A DNA stretch of 64,000 nt from an uncultured Rhodospirillales bacterium (GCA_938092065.1 CALKND010000003.1:99065-163064), one strand, 5' to 3'; shown: positions 1-9,617, counted from the stretch's first letter. Numbers and translations are program-made. The notes: generated from the letters alone by a model not told the origin.

Positions 1-711
1 CCGAAACCCTTGGTTAAAGCCTTTAAATGGCCAGAAATTCGTTCAAGGTTGACTGTAGATGGCGTTGTTGCAGTTATAGATTCCCCTGCTGTTATTGAGG
101 GGCGCTTCGCCGATGATGAGAATGCCCTTCAAGCTGAGCGTGATGCAGACCCAACGCTAGATCACGATAACCCGCTGGAAGAAGTTTTTGAAGATCAGTT
201 GTTGTGTGCTGATCTGGTTGTCCTCAATAAGGCTGATATTGTTGGTGAAGATGGAATTCGGAAAATTTCAAAAGACCTCTCAAGCCATATGCGCCCTGGC
301 GTCAAGGCCATTGGGGCCGTTGAAGGTGCTATAAATATAGATATTCTACTTGGGCTTGTTTCAGCTGCTGAAGATGATATTGAACAGCGTCGCTCTCATC
401 ACGACGGCGAAGATGATCATGATCATGACGACTTTGAGAGCTTTACCGTAGAGCTTGGTGATATACCAGACCCAGAAAAATTTGAGGGTCTACTTATGCA
501 TTTGACTGAAAAGCACGATATTTTGCGGATTAAGGGTTTTTTGCATGTGCCGGGCAAAGACATGCGCCATGTAGTGCAAGGTGTTGGCCCACGGATCCAA
601 CGTTACTTTGATCGCCAGTGGGCACCCGGAGAAGTACGCAAAGGCCAGCTCGTTATCATCGGCCAAACTGGACTGGATCGGGGCGCTATTGAAACTGCTC
701 TATTGGCTTAA
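1..711 (+). CDS. cobW: CobW cobalamin-biosynthesis GTPase/metallochaperone, C-terminal part
   Basis: The window opens inside this gene. The frame is open from base 1 and reads PKPLVKAFKWPEI, the segment that in CobW follows the GTPase Walker motifs, so the P-loop half lies outside the window. Visible are the end of the G domain with the NKAD guanine-specificity motif (about residue 76), a histidine/aspartate-rich metal-binding stretch (HHDGEDDHDHDD, about residues 133-144) and the CobW C-terminal domain. CobW-family proteins are COG0523 GTPases thought to deliver cobalt to the CobN chelatase. It ends 3 bp before cobN, so the two are almost certainly co-transcribed. Confidence 0.93.
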   Translation, partial: PKPLVKAFKWPEIRSRLTVDGVVAVIDSPAVIEGRFADDENALQAERDADPTLDHDNPLEEVFEDQLLCADLVVLNKADIVGEDGIRKISKDLSSHMRPGVKAIGAVEGAINIDILLGLVSAAEDDIEQRRSHHDGEDDHDHDDFESFTVELGDIPDPEKFEGLLMHLTEKHDILRIKGFLHVPGKDMRHVVQGVGPRIQRYFDRQWAPGEVRKGQLVIIGQTGLDRGAIETALLA

Positions 712-714
712 AAG

Positions 715-3700
715 ATGCATCTATTAGCTGCCACACCGGGAGGAATTTCCGACGGATCTGAAGCCATTGACCTTGGCCAGAGCCCAGCTGATATAGTTGT
801 ACTCAGTGCCGCAGATAGCGAGCTAACCTGCCTCAGCGAAGCCTACGCAAAAATGGGCGAGGATGTTCCGAGCTTGCGATTAGCAAATATTTTAAATCTC
901 GGACACAACATGTCTGTCGACTTGTATGTGGAGAGCGTCATCACTGGCGCTAAGTTAGTTATAGTGCGCTTACTGGGTGGGCGGGGCTACTGGTCTTACG
1001 GGGTTGAGCAAGTTGCAGCGGAATGTTTTCGCAGAAAAGTACTACTTGCTCTATTGCCTGGTGATGATCAGCCCGATGCTGAACTAGCAACCTTATCTAC
1101 CTTGGATCCTGTAGCGTGCCATAGGCTTTGGCAATACTGCGTTCACGGTGGCCCACAAAATGCACAGCATTTTTTAAATTTTGCAGCATCCCACCTGGAT
1201 GGCAAATATAAATGGTTGGAACCACAGCCCCTATTGAGGGGAGGACTTTATAAATCAGGCCAAGGAAATGTTAACTTGGAGGACATTCGTGATGACTGGG
1301 TTGCAGGTCAGCCGACAGTGGCACTTGTGTTTTACCGAGCCTTGGTTCAAGGAGGTAATTTAAAAGCTGTTGACGCGCTCATAGCGGGATTACAAGTGGC
1401 TGGGCTAAATGTTTTGCCAGTTTTTGTCGCGAGCCTGAAAGACCCAGTGGCGGCAGCGACCTTAGAACAGGTGCTGGCAGACGAAGTGCCCCATGTCATT
1501 ATAAATAGCACAGGCTTTGCGGTTTCATCACCGGGGACGACGCGTACACCAACACCATTTAATCTCTCGGGGGCTACCGTCTTGCAGGTTGTCTTTTCCA
1601 GTTCTAGTTTAGGTTCGTGGCGTGATGGCCTGTTCGGCCTGAGTGCGCGGGACATCGCAATGAATGTTGCTTTGCCAGAGGTGGATGGCCACGTGCTCAG
1701 TCGTGCAGTTTCCTTCAAGGGATCAAGCTTGCGTGATGAAAGAACCCAAACGGATATTGTTACCTATGAGCCGGTACAAGACCGAATTGATTTTGTTTGC
1801 CAACTAGCGGCCAACTGGGCAGGTTTGGCACGCCTCAAAGCTGAGGACCGCCGTATTGCTGTGGTCCTTGCAAACTACCCCAATCGGGATGGACGAATAG
1901 GTAATGGGGTCGGGCTTGATACACCACAAGGAACTATTACTGCTTTAAGAGCCATGAAGGCAGCTGGTTATGATACGGGAAAAATTCCAGACGGTGGCGA
2001 CCAGTTGATTGCACGTCTAGCTGCGGGTCCAACCAACCAGGGACAAAAAGGTAATATATCCGAGACCCTGTCCATGTCTAATTACCAGAAGTTCTTTACT
2101 ACATTACCCATGAAGGTGCAGCGCGCTGTATTTGACCGTTGGGGCGCGCCAGAGACAGACCCCATGTTCATTGCCAATGAGGTCGATTGTGGATGCTTCG
2201 CGGTTTCTGCTTTTCGGCTTGGCAAGGTAGCCATTTGTCTGCAGCCAGCGCGGGGTTATAACATTGACCCAAAATCTACCTATCACGACCCAGACCTGGT
2301 GCCGCCCCATGGATATCTCGCATTCTACTGCTGGCTTCGAAGTGAGTTTAGTGCTGATGCAATTATTCACTTTGGCAAGCACGGAAATCTAGAATGGCTA
2401 CCAGGAAAGTCGCTGGGTCTGTCAGATCAATGCTTTCCAGAGATAGCCCTTGGCCCCTTGCCTCATTTGTACCCATTTATTGTTAATGATCCGGGTGAAG
2501 GGACGCAGGCAAAGCGCCGGGCCTCGGCAGTGATCATTGATCATTTGACGCCGCCCCTTACCCGTGCCGAAACCTATGGCCCATTGGCTGATTTGGAACT
2601 CTTAGTTGATGAATTTTACGAGGCATCAGGAGTTGATCCCCGGCGCTTGAAAGTTTTGCGCAGTGAAATTCTAACGCTCTGCACTTCTTCCGGCCTTGAT
2701 GTAGATTGTGGGATGGACAAGGCAGTGGATGAAGAATCGGCTATGGGGAAACTCGATAATTATCTGTGTGAACTCAAAGAAATGCAGATACGTGACGGCC
2801 TTCATATCTTTGGCAACGCGCCAAAAGGCCGTCTTCTCACCGATCTTTTGGTGGCACTGGTTCGGGTGCCGCGTGGTTCTGGTAATGCTGGAGAAGCTTC
2901 ATTGCTAAGAGCTATAGCGGATGATCTAGAGCTCCAGTTTGATCCTCTTGATTGTGAAATGGCGACAACTTGGCAGAGCCCTAAGCCAGATGTGCTGAAA
3001 GGAAAGGGCAATTGGCGAAGTGTTGGTGATACAGTTGAGCGACTGGAAGAACTGGCCTCTCGCTTGATTGCGGGCGAGGAAATGCCTAATCCGAACTGGG
3101 TCAGGACTAATTTAGTTCTTGAAGTTGTTGAGGCTAAAATTAAACCCGCCGTTAAAGCGTGCGGTTCAGCAGAGCTTGCCGGTTTGCTTCAAGGATTGGA
3201 TGGACGTTTTGTTGAGCCTGGTTCCAGTGGTGCACCAACACGAGGTCGCCTGGACGTTCTGCCCACGGGCAGAAATTTTTATTCCGTTGACACGCGCACT
3301 GTGCCAACACCAGCGGCATGGACACTGGGCTGGAAGTCGGCCTCGCTTTTGATCGAACACCACATGCAAGAGCACGGGGAATGGCCAAAAACAATGGCTT
3401 TGTCGGCTTGGGGAACATCTAACATGCGCACCGGTGGTGATGATATCGCCCAAGGATTAGCTCTAATGGGAGTTAAGCCAACATGGGATTCGGCGTCACG
3501 CCGTGTGACCGGCTTTGAAGTGTTGCCATTATCGATTCTTGATCGTCCTCGAGTTGATGTAACATTGAGGGTTTCCGGTTTTTTCCGTGATGCTTTTCCC
3601 GGATTAATTGATTTGTTCTCTTCCGCCTCACGTGCAGTTGCTGCCCTTGAAGAGGGGGAATCTGATAATCCTCTTGCCGCCCGTGTTATGAGTGATGTAG

Positions 3701-4473
3701 CAGAACTCACCCAAGAAGGGGTAAGCGAAGAGCAGGCCATGGTACAGGCTGGCTATAGGGTTTTCGGGTCCAAGCCGGGCGCTTACGGTGCTGGTTTACA
3801 AGCTCTCATAGATGAAAAAGGCTGGGATACAGAGGCTGATCTTGCACGCGCTTATGTCGCCTGGGGAGGTTATGCCTATGGTGAAGGGGCTGCAGGTGAG
3901 GTAGCTCATGGTCTTTTTGAAACACGTCTTAAAAATGTCCAAGTAGTGGTCCACAATCAGGACAACCGTGAACATGATTTGCTCGACAGTGACGATTACT
4001 ACCAATTTGAAGGTGGCATGACAGCTGCAGTTAGGGAGTTGTCGGGTAATCAACCCAACGTCTATCACAATGACCACTCAAGGCCGGAAACACCACGAAT
4101 TAGAACTCTTGAAGATGAAATTGCCCGCGTAGTCCGTGCTCGAGTTGTTAATCCCAAATGGATTGATGGGGTCATGCGCCATGGCTATAAAGGTGCTTTT
4201 GAGTTGGCAGCGACTGTAGATTATCTGTTCGCCTTTGCTGCTACAGCTAGGTGTGTCAGCGACCATCACTTCGATGCTGTGTTTGAGGCCTATTTAGCTA
4301 ACGATAAAGTTAGGGATTTCATTCTTACTCATAATCCGGATGCTTTGAAAGAAATGGTTGCTCGACTTTTAGAAGCTCAGGAACGAGAGTTATGGAATCC
4401 GCGCTTGAACAATACGCATGATATTTTAACTAGAATGGCTGACCTGAACAGGAAGGAGATAAAAATCACATGA
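715..4473 (+). CDS. cobN: Cobaltochelatase large subunit CobN
   Basis: This is the large porphyrin-binding subunit of the ATP-dependent cobaltochelatase, which inserts Co2+ into hydrogenobyrinic acid a,c-diamide together with the AAA+ subunits CobS and CobT (not in this window). The 1252-residue length fits the CobN/BchH/ChlH family. The family-specific segment HFGKHGNLEWLPGK lies at about residue 552 and contains the histidine implicated in metal and tetrapyrrole handling. The ATG follows the cobW stop by 3 bp with no strong Shine-Dalgarno sequence, suggesting translational coupling. The stop overlaps the cobO start (ATGA). The gene is intact. Confidence 0.96.
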   Translation: MHLLAATPGGISDGSEAIDLGQSPADIVVLSAADSELTCLSEAYAKMGEDVPSLRLANILNLGHNMSVDLYVESVITGAKLVIVRLLGGRGYWSYGVEQVAAECFRRKVLLALLPGDDQPDAELATLSTLDPVACHRLWQYCVHGGPQNAQHFLNFAASHLDGKYKWLEPQPLLRGGLYKSGQGNVNLEDIRDDWVAGQPTVALVFYRALVQGGNLKAVDALIAGLQVAGLNVLPVFVASLKDPVAAATLEQVLADEVPHVIINSTGFAVSSPGTTRTPTPFNLSGATVLQVVFSSSSLGSWRDGLFGLSARDIAMNVALPEVDGHVLSRAVSFKGSSLRDERTQTDIVTYEPVQDRIDFVCQLAANWAGLARLKAEDRRIAVVLANYPNRDGRIGNGVGLDTPQGTITALRAMKAAGYDTGKIPDGGDQLIARLAAGPTNQGQKGNISETLSMSNYQKFFTTLPMKVQRAVFDRWGAPETDPMFIANEVDCGCFAVSAFRLGKVAICLQPARGYNIDPKSTYHDPDLVPPHGYLAFYCWLRSEFSADAIIHFGKHGNLEWLPGKSLGLSDQCFPEIALGPLPHLYPFIVNDPGEGTQAKRRASAVIIDHLTPPLTRAETYGPLADLELLVDEFYEASGVDPRRLKVLRSEILTLCTSSGLDVDCGMDKAVDEESAMGKLDNYLCELKEMQIRDGLHIFGNAPKGRLLTDLLVALVRVPRGSGNAGEASLLRAIADDLELQFDPLDCEMATTWQSPKPDVLKGKGNWRSVGDTVERLEELASRLIAGEEMPNPNWVRTNLVLEVVEAKIKPAVKACGSAELAGLLQGLDGRFVEPGSSGAPTRGRLDVLPTGRNFYSVDTRTVPTPAAWTLGWKSASLLIEHHMQEHGEWPKTMALSAWGTSNMRTGGDDIAQGLALMGVKPTWDSASRRVTGFEVLPLSILDRPRVDVTLRVSGFFRDAFPGLIDLFSSASRAVAALEEGESDNPLAARVMSDVAELTQEGVSEEQAMVQAGYRVFGSKPGAYGAGLQALIDEKGWDTEADLARAYVAWGGYAYGEGAAGEVAHGLFETRLKNVQVVVHNQDNREHDLLDSDDYYQFEGGMTAAVRELSGNQPNVYHNDHSRPETPRIRTLEDEIARVVRARVVNPKWIDGVMRHGYKGAFELAATVDYLFAFAATARCVSDHHFDAVFEAYLANDKVRDFILTHNPDALKEMVARLLEAQERELWNPRLNNTHDILTRMADLNRKEIKIT

Positions 4474-5075
4474 TCAACACAGACAACGCCCGTCACAGCG
4501 AAAAAATGGCTAAAAAGAAGGCGGCCCGTGACAAAATTTTGGCTACCAAGACTGAAGAAAAAGGATTGTTAATTGTTCATACTGGCAAAGGAAAAGGCAA
4601 ATCAACGGCTGCCTGGGGCATGGCCATGCGGATGATAGGCTATGGCAAGAAAGTGGGTATTGTGCAGTTTGTTAAAGGGGCCTGGGAAACTGGCGAGCGA
4701 GGTGTTTTTGAAAAATTTCCCGATCAAGTCACCATTAAGGCAATGGGCGAGGGCTTTACTTGGGAAACTCAAGACCGTGAGCGTGATGTGGCTGCGGCTG
4801 GTAAAGCCTGGGAAGCAGCAAAGCAAATGATCGCCAATCCTGAATATTCTATGGTCATTCTTGATGAAATTAATATAGCCCTGCGTTATGATTATTTGTC
4901 TTTGGCAGATGTTTTGAAAGGCTTAGCGCTACGTCCACACATGCTTCATGTTGTTGCTACCGGGCGCAATGCCCAAGACGATATGATCGAAGCTGCCGAT
5001 TTAGTGACTGAGATGACTTTGATTAAGCATCCGTTTCGTAGTGGCATCAAAGCTCAAGAAGGGGTTGAGTTTTAG
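4470..5075 (+). CDS. cobO: Cob(I)yrinic acid a,c-diamide adenosyltransferase
   Basis: CobO (BtuR/CobA family) transfers the 5'-deoxyadenosyl group of ATP to the reduced cobalt of cob(I)yrinic acid a,c-diamide. The protein has 201 residues, normal for the family. A variable lysine-rich N-terminus of about 30 residues precedes the P-loop GKGKGKST at residues 39-46, the signature of this ATP:corrinoid adenosyltransferase class. The motif VILDEINIALRY (about residues 129-140) is the conserved second ATP/corrinoid segment. The start overlaps the cobN stop by 4 bases, so expression is probably coupled. Confidence 0.96.
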   Translation: MINTDNARHSEKMAKKKAARDKILATKTEEKGLLIVHTGKGKGKSTAAWGMAMRMIGYGKKVGIVQFVKGAWETGERGVFEKFPDQVTIKAMGEGFTWETQDRERDVAAAGKAWEAAKQMIANPEYSMVILDEINIALRYDYLSLADVLKGLALRPHMLHVVATGRNAQDDMIEAADLVTEMTLIKHPFRSGIKAQEGVEF

Positions 5076-5148
5076 GCCAGCTCTCTATTTTGTGTTTTAG
5101 ATAGAGTAGGAAGTACTTGTGTCCCGCCGTTTATTAAGGAAGTTACGC

Positions 5149-5832
5149 ATGAAAAAATCCATACTTGCCACTGCTGTATTTGTAGTTTTTACCCTCAGTG
5201 GTTGTGCCGAAATGCGCCGTGATAAAAATTCTATTGCGGTGGATGTAGTCAACCAAGCAGCAGAGACCGTGCAACGCTTCAAAGGCATGCCTGATCTGAA
5301 GGTATTCGCGGATCATATGCCGACTGCACGTGGCATCGTTGTTCTGCCTAGTGTTATTAAAGGTGGATTTATGTTGGGTGGTGAGGGTGGCAATGGAGTT
5401 CTATTGGTTAAGACTGATGATGGTTCGTGGAGCCCTCCTGCTTTTTATGTTCTTGGAGCGGCCAGCTTAGGTATTCAGATGGGTTTGCAGGATACAGAAA
5501 TTATTCTAGTACTTAGAAGTAACGGTGCAGTTTCGGCCATCCTCGACCATCAGGGAAAGTTTGGGGCAGATGCTGGGCTCACCATTGGCACAATTGGTCA
5601 GGGCGCGGAAATATCAACTACCACTAATATAGGCCTAGATATTCTGGCCTTTGCCAATTCTAAAATTGGTTTTTTTGGAGGTGCAGCTCTCGAAGGTGCG
5701 GTTCTAGCCCGTCGCGTTGATCTAAATGAGGCATATTATGGCAAGGGAGCAACCCCGCGCGGTATAGTATATCAGGGTCAATCGCAAAACTTGCATGCGG
5801 ATGCCTTGAGGGCCGCCTTGGCAAGTAAGTGA
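5149..5832 (+). CDS. SYLF/YSC84-domain lipoprotein
   Basis: This is a predicted outer- or inner-membrane lipoprotein of 227 residues. The start at 5149 is chosen because AAGGAAG sits just upstream and gives a classical lipoprotein signal (MKKSILATAVF...) with lipobox LSGC at residues 15-18. An in-frame GTG 30 bases upstream is less likely. The rest matches the SYLF (YSC84, DUF500) domain: an ARGIVVLPSVIKGGFMLGG segment followed by glycine-rich repeats. The family binds phospholipids in eukaryotes, but its bacterial role is poorly defined. Its stop overlaps the cobQ start, so it sits inside the cob operon, yet no cobalamin role is known for it. Confidence 0.82.
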   Translation: MKKSILATAVFVVFTLSGCAEMRRDKNSIAVDVVNQAAETVQRFKGMPDLKVFADHMPTARGIVVLPSVIKGGFMLGGEGGNGVLLVKTDDGSWSPPAFYVLGAASLGIQMGLQDTEIILVLRSNGAVSAILDHQGKFGADAGLTIGTIGQGAEISTTTNIGLDILAFANSKIGFFGGAALEGAVLARRVDLNEAYYGKGATPRGIVYQGQSQNLHADALRAALASK

Positions 5833-7316
5833 GTAAGAAAACTGCTAGCGACACCCGTGCCTTGATGTTTCAGGGTACAGGTTCAGATGTTGGCAAGTCC
5901 CTTCTCGTTGCTGGATTATGCAGGGCCTTCAAACGGCGCGGAATAAAGGTGCGGCCTTTCAAGCCACAAAACATGTCAAATAATGCAGCAGTCACCTGCG
6001 AAGGGGGCGAGATTGGACGCGCTCAGGCCCTGCAAGCAAAGGCCTGTGGGCTTGAACCATCTATTCACATGAATCCAGTGTTGCTGAAACCAGAGAGCGA
6101 GACTGGTGCTCAAGTAATTGTTCAAGGCAAACGTGAGGCAACCCTTAAAGCTAAGGATTATCATATCCTAAAACCAAAACTTCTGGAACGTGTGCTGGAG
6201 AGTTTTTACCATACTGCCGGGTTATGCGATCTAGTTTTGGTTGAGGGGGCGGGTAGTGCGGCAGAGGTAAATTTACGCGAAGCCGATATAGCCAACATGG
6301 GATTTGCCATAGCTGCCAATGTGCCAGTGGTTTTGGTTGGGGATATTGACCGGGGCGGCGTGATTGCTTCTATAGTTGGCACGGACCAGCTTTTGGATAA
6401 GGCTGAGCGTAACTTGCTTGCAGGATACGTCATCAATAAATTTCGAGGAGATCCATCATTATTTTTAAGTGCAGATAAAATTATTAAGGAAAAAACTGGA
6501 CTTAGCTCTTTTGGCTTAGTCCCTTATTTTCCAGATGCACGTTTGCTTCCCAAAGAAGATGCCATGGCTTTGGATGCCCGAGAAAACGACACAGCGTCTA
6601 AAGATATTTTTATTGTTGTTCCCCGGCTTTCCCGAATTGCCAACTTCGATGACTTGGATCCGTTATCTGCGGAGCCAGATGTGACGGTGATGGTTGTCGA
6701 AGCAGGGGATCCCTTGCCTTGCACTGCCGATTTGGTTTTGATTCCAGGTACGAAATCCACCATGGCCGATCTTGAATACTTACGTGCCCAGGGATGGGAC
6801 ATAGATATTGCAGCCCATGCGCGTCGTGGGGGTTTGGTGGTTGGGCTTTGTGGTGGCTATCAAATACTTGGGAAACGTATTTCAGATCCCAATGGCATAG
6901 AAGGGAATATTGGTGAATCTGAGGGCCTAGGCTTGCTTGATGTTGAAACGGTCCTCAGTAATAACAAAACTCTTGAGACCATTTCGGGCATAGATTTAGG
7001 AAGTGGTGAAAAAGTTCATGGTTATGAGATGCATCTTGGATTAACTGAAGGACCAGACCGGGCCAATCCTTGGGTTCGTCTTGATGACAGGCGCACGGAA
7101 GGAGCAATGAGCCCAGATCGCCAAGTTATGGGATCATACCTACATGGAATTTTCTCTGCTGACAATTTTCGTCAAGCTTTCCTCGGGGGATTGCGCTCGG
7201 GGCGAGCCACCACAACTGCCTATGATATAAAGGTGGAGAAAACTCTGGACGATTTGGCTGAGCATTTAGAAGAGAATATGGATCTGGACGCGCTTTACAC
7301 TCAAGCTCTTAAGTAA
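5829..7316 (+). CDS. cobQ: Adenosylcobyric acid synthase (glutamine-hydrolysing)
   Basis: CobQ/CbiP amidates the b, d, e and g carboxylates of adenosylcobyrinic acid a,c-diamide using glutamine and ATP. The 495 residues carry an N-terminal dethiobiotin-synthetase-like ATPase domain with P-loop GTGSDVGKS (residues 16-24). The C-terminal class-I glutamine amidotransferase-like domain has the nucleophile in VGLCGGYQ (Cys341) and the histidine in SYLHGIF (His439). The GTG start overlaps the TGA of the lipoprotein gene (GTGA), indicating tight coupling. It ends facing cobD across 53 bp with no obvious terminator hairpin. Confidence 0.96.
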   Translation: MSKKTASDTRALMFQGTGSDVGKSLLVAGLCRAFKRRGIKVRPFKPQNMSNNAAVTCEGGEIGRAQALQAKACGLEPSIHMNPVLLKPESETGAQVIVQGKREATLKAKDYHILKPKLLERVLESFYHTAGLCDLVLVEGAGSAAEVNLREADIANMGFAIAANVPVVLVGDIDRGGVIASIVGTDQLLDKAERNLLAGYVINKFRGDPSLFLSADKIIKEKTGLSSFGLVPYFPDARLLPKEDAMALDARENDTASKDIFIVVPRLSRIANFDDLDPLSAEPDVTVMVVEAGDPLPCTADLVLIPGTKSTMADLEYLRAQGWDIDIAAHARRGGLVVGLCGGYQILGKRISDPNGIEGNIGESEGLGLLDVETVLSNNKTLETISGIDLGSGEKVHGYEMHLGLTEGPDRANPWVRLDDRRTEGAMSPDRQVMGSYLHGIFSADNFRQAFLGGLRSGRATTTAYDIKVEKTLDDLAEHLEENMDLDALYTQALK

Positions 7317-7369
7317 GGAGCTTGGCCAGTGCAGAAAATGATAGGCCGATAGTGAATGTAAATTTATTA

Positions 7370-8368
7370 TTAATTTAATCTGATAACGGCCAAAGCGGCA
7401 ACCCAGGCTCCGTTGATCAGGGCAGCAGTTACATAAAGATAGAGCATATTCCGTATGTCTTTGACCCCCGTACGTGCTGTGCCATCGCCCAGCCACGGGT
7501 CATCTGTAATGCTTTCCTGATAGCGCCGAGGTCCGGCAAGGGCGATATTAAGAGCCCCTGCGGCAGCCCCTTCTGGCCAGCCAGCATTCATGGAACGATG
7601 TTTGCCGGAATCCCTTAGCATAATTTTCAGGGCCTTAACCGGGTGGGCACTGGGGGTGACAGTGGCAGCGAGAACAAGAAATAACCCGCTCAAACGTGCT
7701 GGTATCAAATTCAGTACATCATCCAGTCGCGCAGCGGTCATCCCGAAAGCTCGATATTTCGGGGTCATATGACCAATCATAGAGTCCATTGTATTAACGG
7801 CTTTGTAGGCCAATAAACCCGGCAACCCAAACAAAACATACCAGAAGACTGGTGCGACTAAACCATCAGAAAAATTTTCTGCGCAGGATTCAATAGCAGC
7901 ACGGGCAACGCCGTGTTTATCTAGGTGTTTTGGTGCTCGTCCAACAATATGTGAGACAGCCTCACGGCCTTTTTCTAGACTCTCTTCAAGCCCAATTCCA
8001 ACGGCTCTTACACTGTCATAAAGACCACGTCCAGCAAGCATGGCTGTAAGGATAAACAGCTCCAACACCCAACCAAAATCATGGTTTTGAGTCAGCCATG
8101 AGCTTCCCCAGCCAATTATAGAGGTAAAGCTCACAATAATAAAAACAACCAGAGCCCCGCGAAAGGCGCGATCTACAGTCGAACGATTTGCCCGGTTTAG
8201 TTTGCGGTCAAACCAATCAATAAGCATGCCGATCATTTCAACTGGATGGCGAAATAGTCGAAAAGGAAATTTAGTTTCGCCTAAATATCCATCTAGCAAA
8301 AGTGCAACCAACAATAACGCCAATGGATCAAAGCCGTGCTCGGTGTTTGCGAATCCAAACGTAAACAT
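7370..8368 (-). CDS. cobD: Adenosylcobinamide-phosphate synthase (CbiB-type)
   Basis: This CbiB/CobD integral membrane protein condenses adenosylcobyric acid with the aminopropanol(-phosphate) side chain. The ATG at 8368 gives 332 residues beginning MFTFGFAN. A TTG at 8425 would add 19 residues, and neither start has a convincing Shine-Dalgarno. Family hallmarks are the early LLLDGYLGE, the ESCAENFSDGLVAPVFW segment and the nearby KAVNTMDSMIGH segment. Several hydrophobic helices are evident. It lies on the opposite strand within the cob locus, tail-to-tail with cobQ and head-to-head with the next small ORF. Confidence 0.93.
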   Translation of the reverse strand: MFTFGFANTEHGFDPLALLLVALLLDGYLGETKFPFRLFRHPVEMIGMLIDWFDRKLNRANRSTVDRAFRGALVVFIIVSFTSIIGWGSSWLTQNHDFGWVLELFILTAMLAGRGLYDSVRAVGIGLEESLEKGREAVSHIVGRAPKHLDKHGVARAAIESCAENFSDGLVAPVFWYVLFGLPGLLAYKAVNTMDSMIGHMTPKYRAFGMTAARLDDVLNLIPARLSGLFLVLAATVTPSAHPVKALKIMLRDSGKHRSMNAGWPEGAAAGALNIALAGPRRYQESITDDPWLGDGTARTGVKDIRNMLYLYVTAALINGAWVAALAVIRLN

Positions 8369-8544
8369 AAATGGTAGTTTGCGAGGAGGAGCACATCGCG
8401 TCAAATAAAATTGAAGTGATGACAATTCCAGACTTTTAGTTTAAGGTTTTATTTTAACAAGCGGCCTTTATTTTGACCGGCGGCAATGACCAGTCAACGT
8501 CCCGCGCAAAACATTCAAAACGCTCGAAGGCAAGGACCAAGCGC

Positions 8545-8964
8545 GTGGACGATACCACTTTAAACCCAAAAACGGGTCAAAATTTTCGTAAAAATGGAAG
8601 TCGTTATCATGCAATGGCTAGAGGCTACGGCGTCTTGTCTGAGCATCTTAAGCAAAAGTTGTTAAATTATGGTTTTGAAACTAGCTATCTGGAAATAACC
8701 TCGTCTTTTCGGCTATTAAGTCTTGATAAATACAGAGAAAACGCTGACAAACCTATTCCACACCGACCCAAAATATTTTTTTCTCCCATTCATGTAAAAA
8801 ATAAACTTTCCAAAGAAGTATATGAATTTACCGTTAAAGATTCTGAAGTGGACGTAAATAAAATTCGTGTCTGTGACATTAATGCAAAAGGCAACCATTG
8901 CTATTATTACGGTCTCGTTGATCTTGGGTGTCGTCATCACAATCACGAAAAAAAGGAGTCTTGA
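8545..8964 (+). CDS. Hypothetical basic small protein upstream of cobH
   Basis: I do not recognise this protein. The frame is open from 8473 (a TTG with no ribosome site). A GTG at 8545 preceded by AAGGA is the better-supported start and gives 139 residues. The segment before it is rich in Lys/Arg/Ser. The sequence has no signal peptide or membrane span. The C-terminus is Cys/His-rich (CDINAKGNHCYYYG, then CRHHNH), which could bind metal. The stop lies 2 bp before the cobH ATG, and the cobH ribosome site is inside this ORF, consistent with coupling. It could still be a chance ORF in the cob promoter region, since its base composition is more AT-rich than the cob genes. Confidence 0.4.
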   Translation: MDDTTLNPKTGQNFRKNGSRYHAMARGYGVLSEHLKQKLLNYGFETSYLEITSSFRLLSLDKYRENADKPIPHRPKIFFSPIHVKNKLSKEVYEFTVKDSEVDVNKIRVCDINAKGNHCYYYGLVDLGCRHHNHEKKES

Positions 8965-8966
8965 TT

Positions 8967-9617
8967 ATGTCTCGGGCCCCTATTCGCTTTGAGTACGAGA
9001 AAGATCCAAAGGCTATTTATCGTCAGTCATTTGAGATGATCAAGGATGCCTTAGGAGAAGATAATATACCGATAGATGTGGGTCCTGTGGCTCAGCGTCT
9101 GATTCATGCGTGTGGCATGACTGATATAGTTGATAATTTGTTTTATTCTAATCGTGCAGGTGAGATAGGCCGTGACGCTTTGCAGGCTGGCGCGTCGATT
9201 TTGTGCGATTCTGAGATGGTTTCTGCAGGGATTATCCGCAATATTTTACCCGCCGAGAATAATGTGGTCTGCACCCTCAACGATCCGCCAACGCCAGCCC
9301 TTGCAAAAAAAATTATGACAACTCGATCAGCAGCAGCCCTTAATTTATGGTTGCCTCATCTGGAAGGGTCGATCGTTGCTATTGGCAATGCGCCGACAGC
9401 ACTGTTTCGATTAATGGAAATGATTTCAGACGGTGCTCCTCGTCCAGCCTTGATTTTGGGCTTTCCTGTTGGCTTTGTTGGCGCTGCAGAATCAAAACAG
9501 GCGCTAGTGGATCACGCAGGCACGCTTGAAATCTCCTTCATTACCCTTAAGGGACGGCGTGGTGGTAGCGCTATGGCTTCTGCAGCAGTAAATGCCATCG
9601 CCGGGGGTAATAAATAA
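8967..9617 (+). CDS. cobH: Precorrin-8X methylmutase
   Basis: CobH/CbiC moves the C11 methyl group to C12, converting precorrin-8X to hydrogenobyrinic acid. The start at 8967 (MSRAPIRFEY) has AAGGAG nine bases upstream. A GTG at 8928 in the same frame would only add a poor N-terminus. The protein has 216 residues. The catalytic histidine is in QRLIHACGM (His47), and the conserved NAPTALFRL and GFPVGFVGAAESK segments follow. The stop is immediately followed by the ATG of cobL with no spacer, so cobH-cobL-cobI-cbiG/J-cobM forms one operon. Confidence 0.96.
   Translation: MSRAPIRFEYEKDPKAIYRQSFEMIKDALGEDNIPIDVGPVAQRLIHACGMTDIVDNLFYSNRAGEIGRDALQAGASILCDSEMVSAGIIRNILPAENNVVCTLNDPPTPALAKKIMTTRSAAALNLWLPHLEGSIVAIGNAPTALFRLMEMISDGAPRPALILGFPVGFVGAAESKQALVDHAGTLEISFITLKGRRGGSAMASAAVNAIAGGNK

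Noticed and set aside
3152..3453. Antisense ORFs within cobN and other large genes
   Set aside because: They lie wholly inside strongly conserved genes and show no family features; shadows of the real frames.
5083..5106. CTCTAT/ATAGAG inverted repeat after cobO as a terminator
   Set aside because: Only six base pairs, a long loop and no T-tract; genes on either side appear to belong to one operon.
8369..8544. Possible cobalamin riboswitch upstream of the cobH operon
   Set aside because: No recognisable B12-box or paired core; the region contains only the divergent gene starts.
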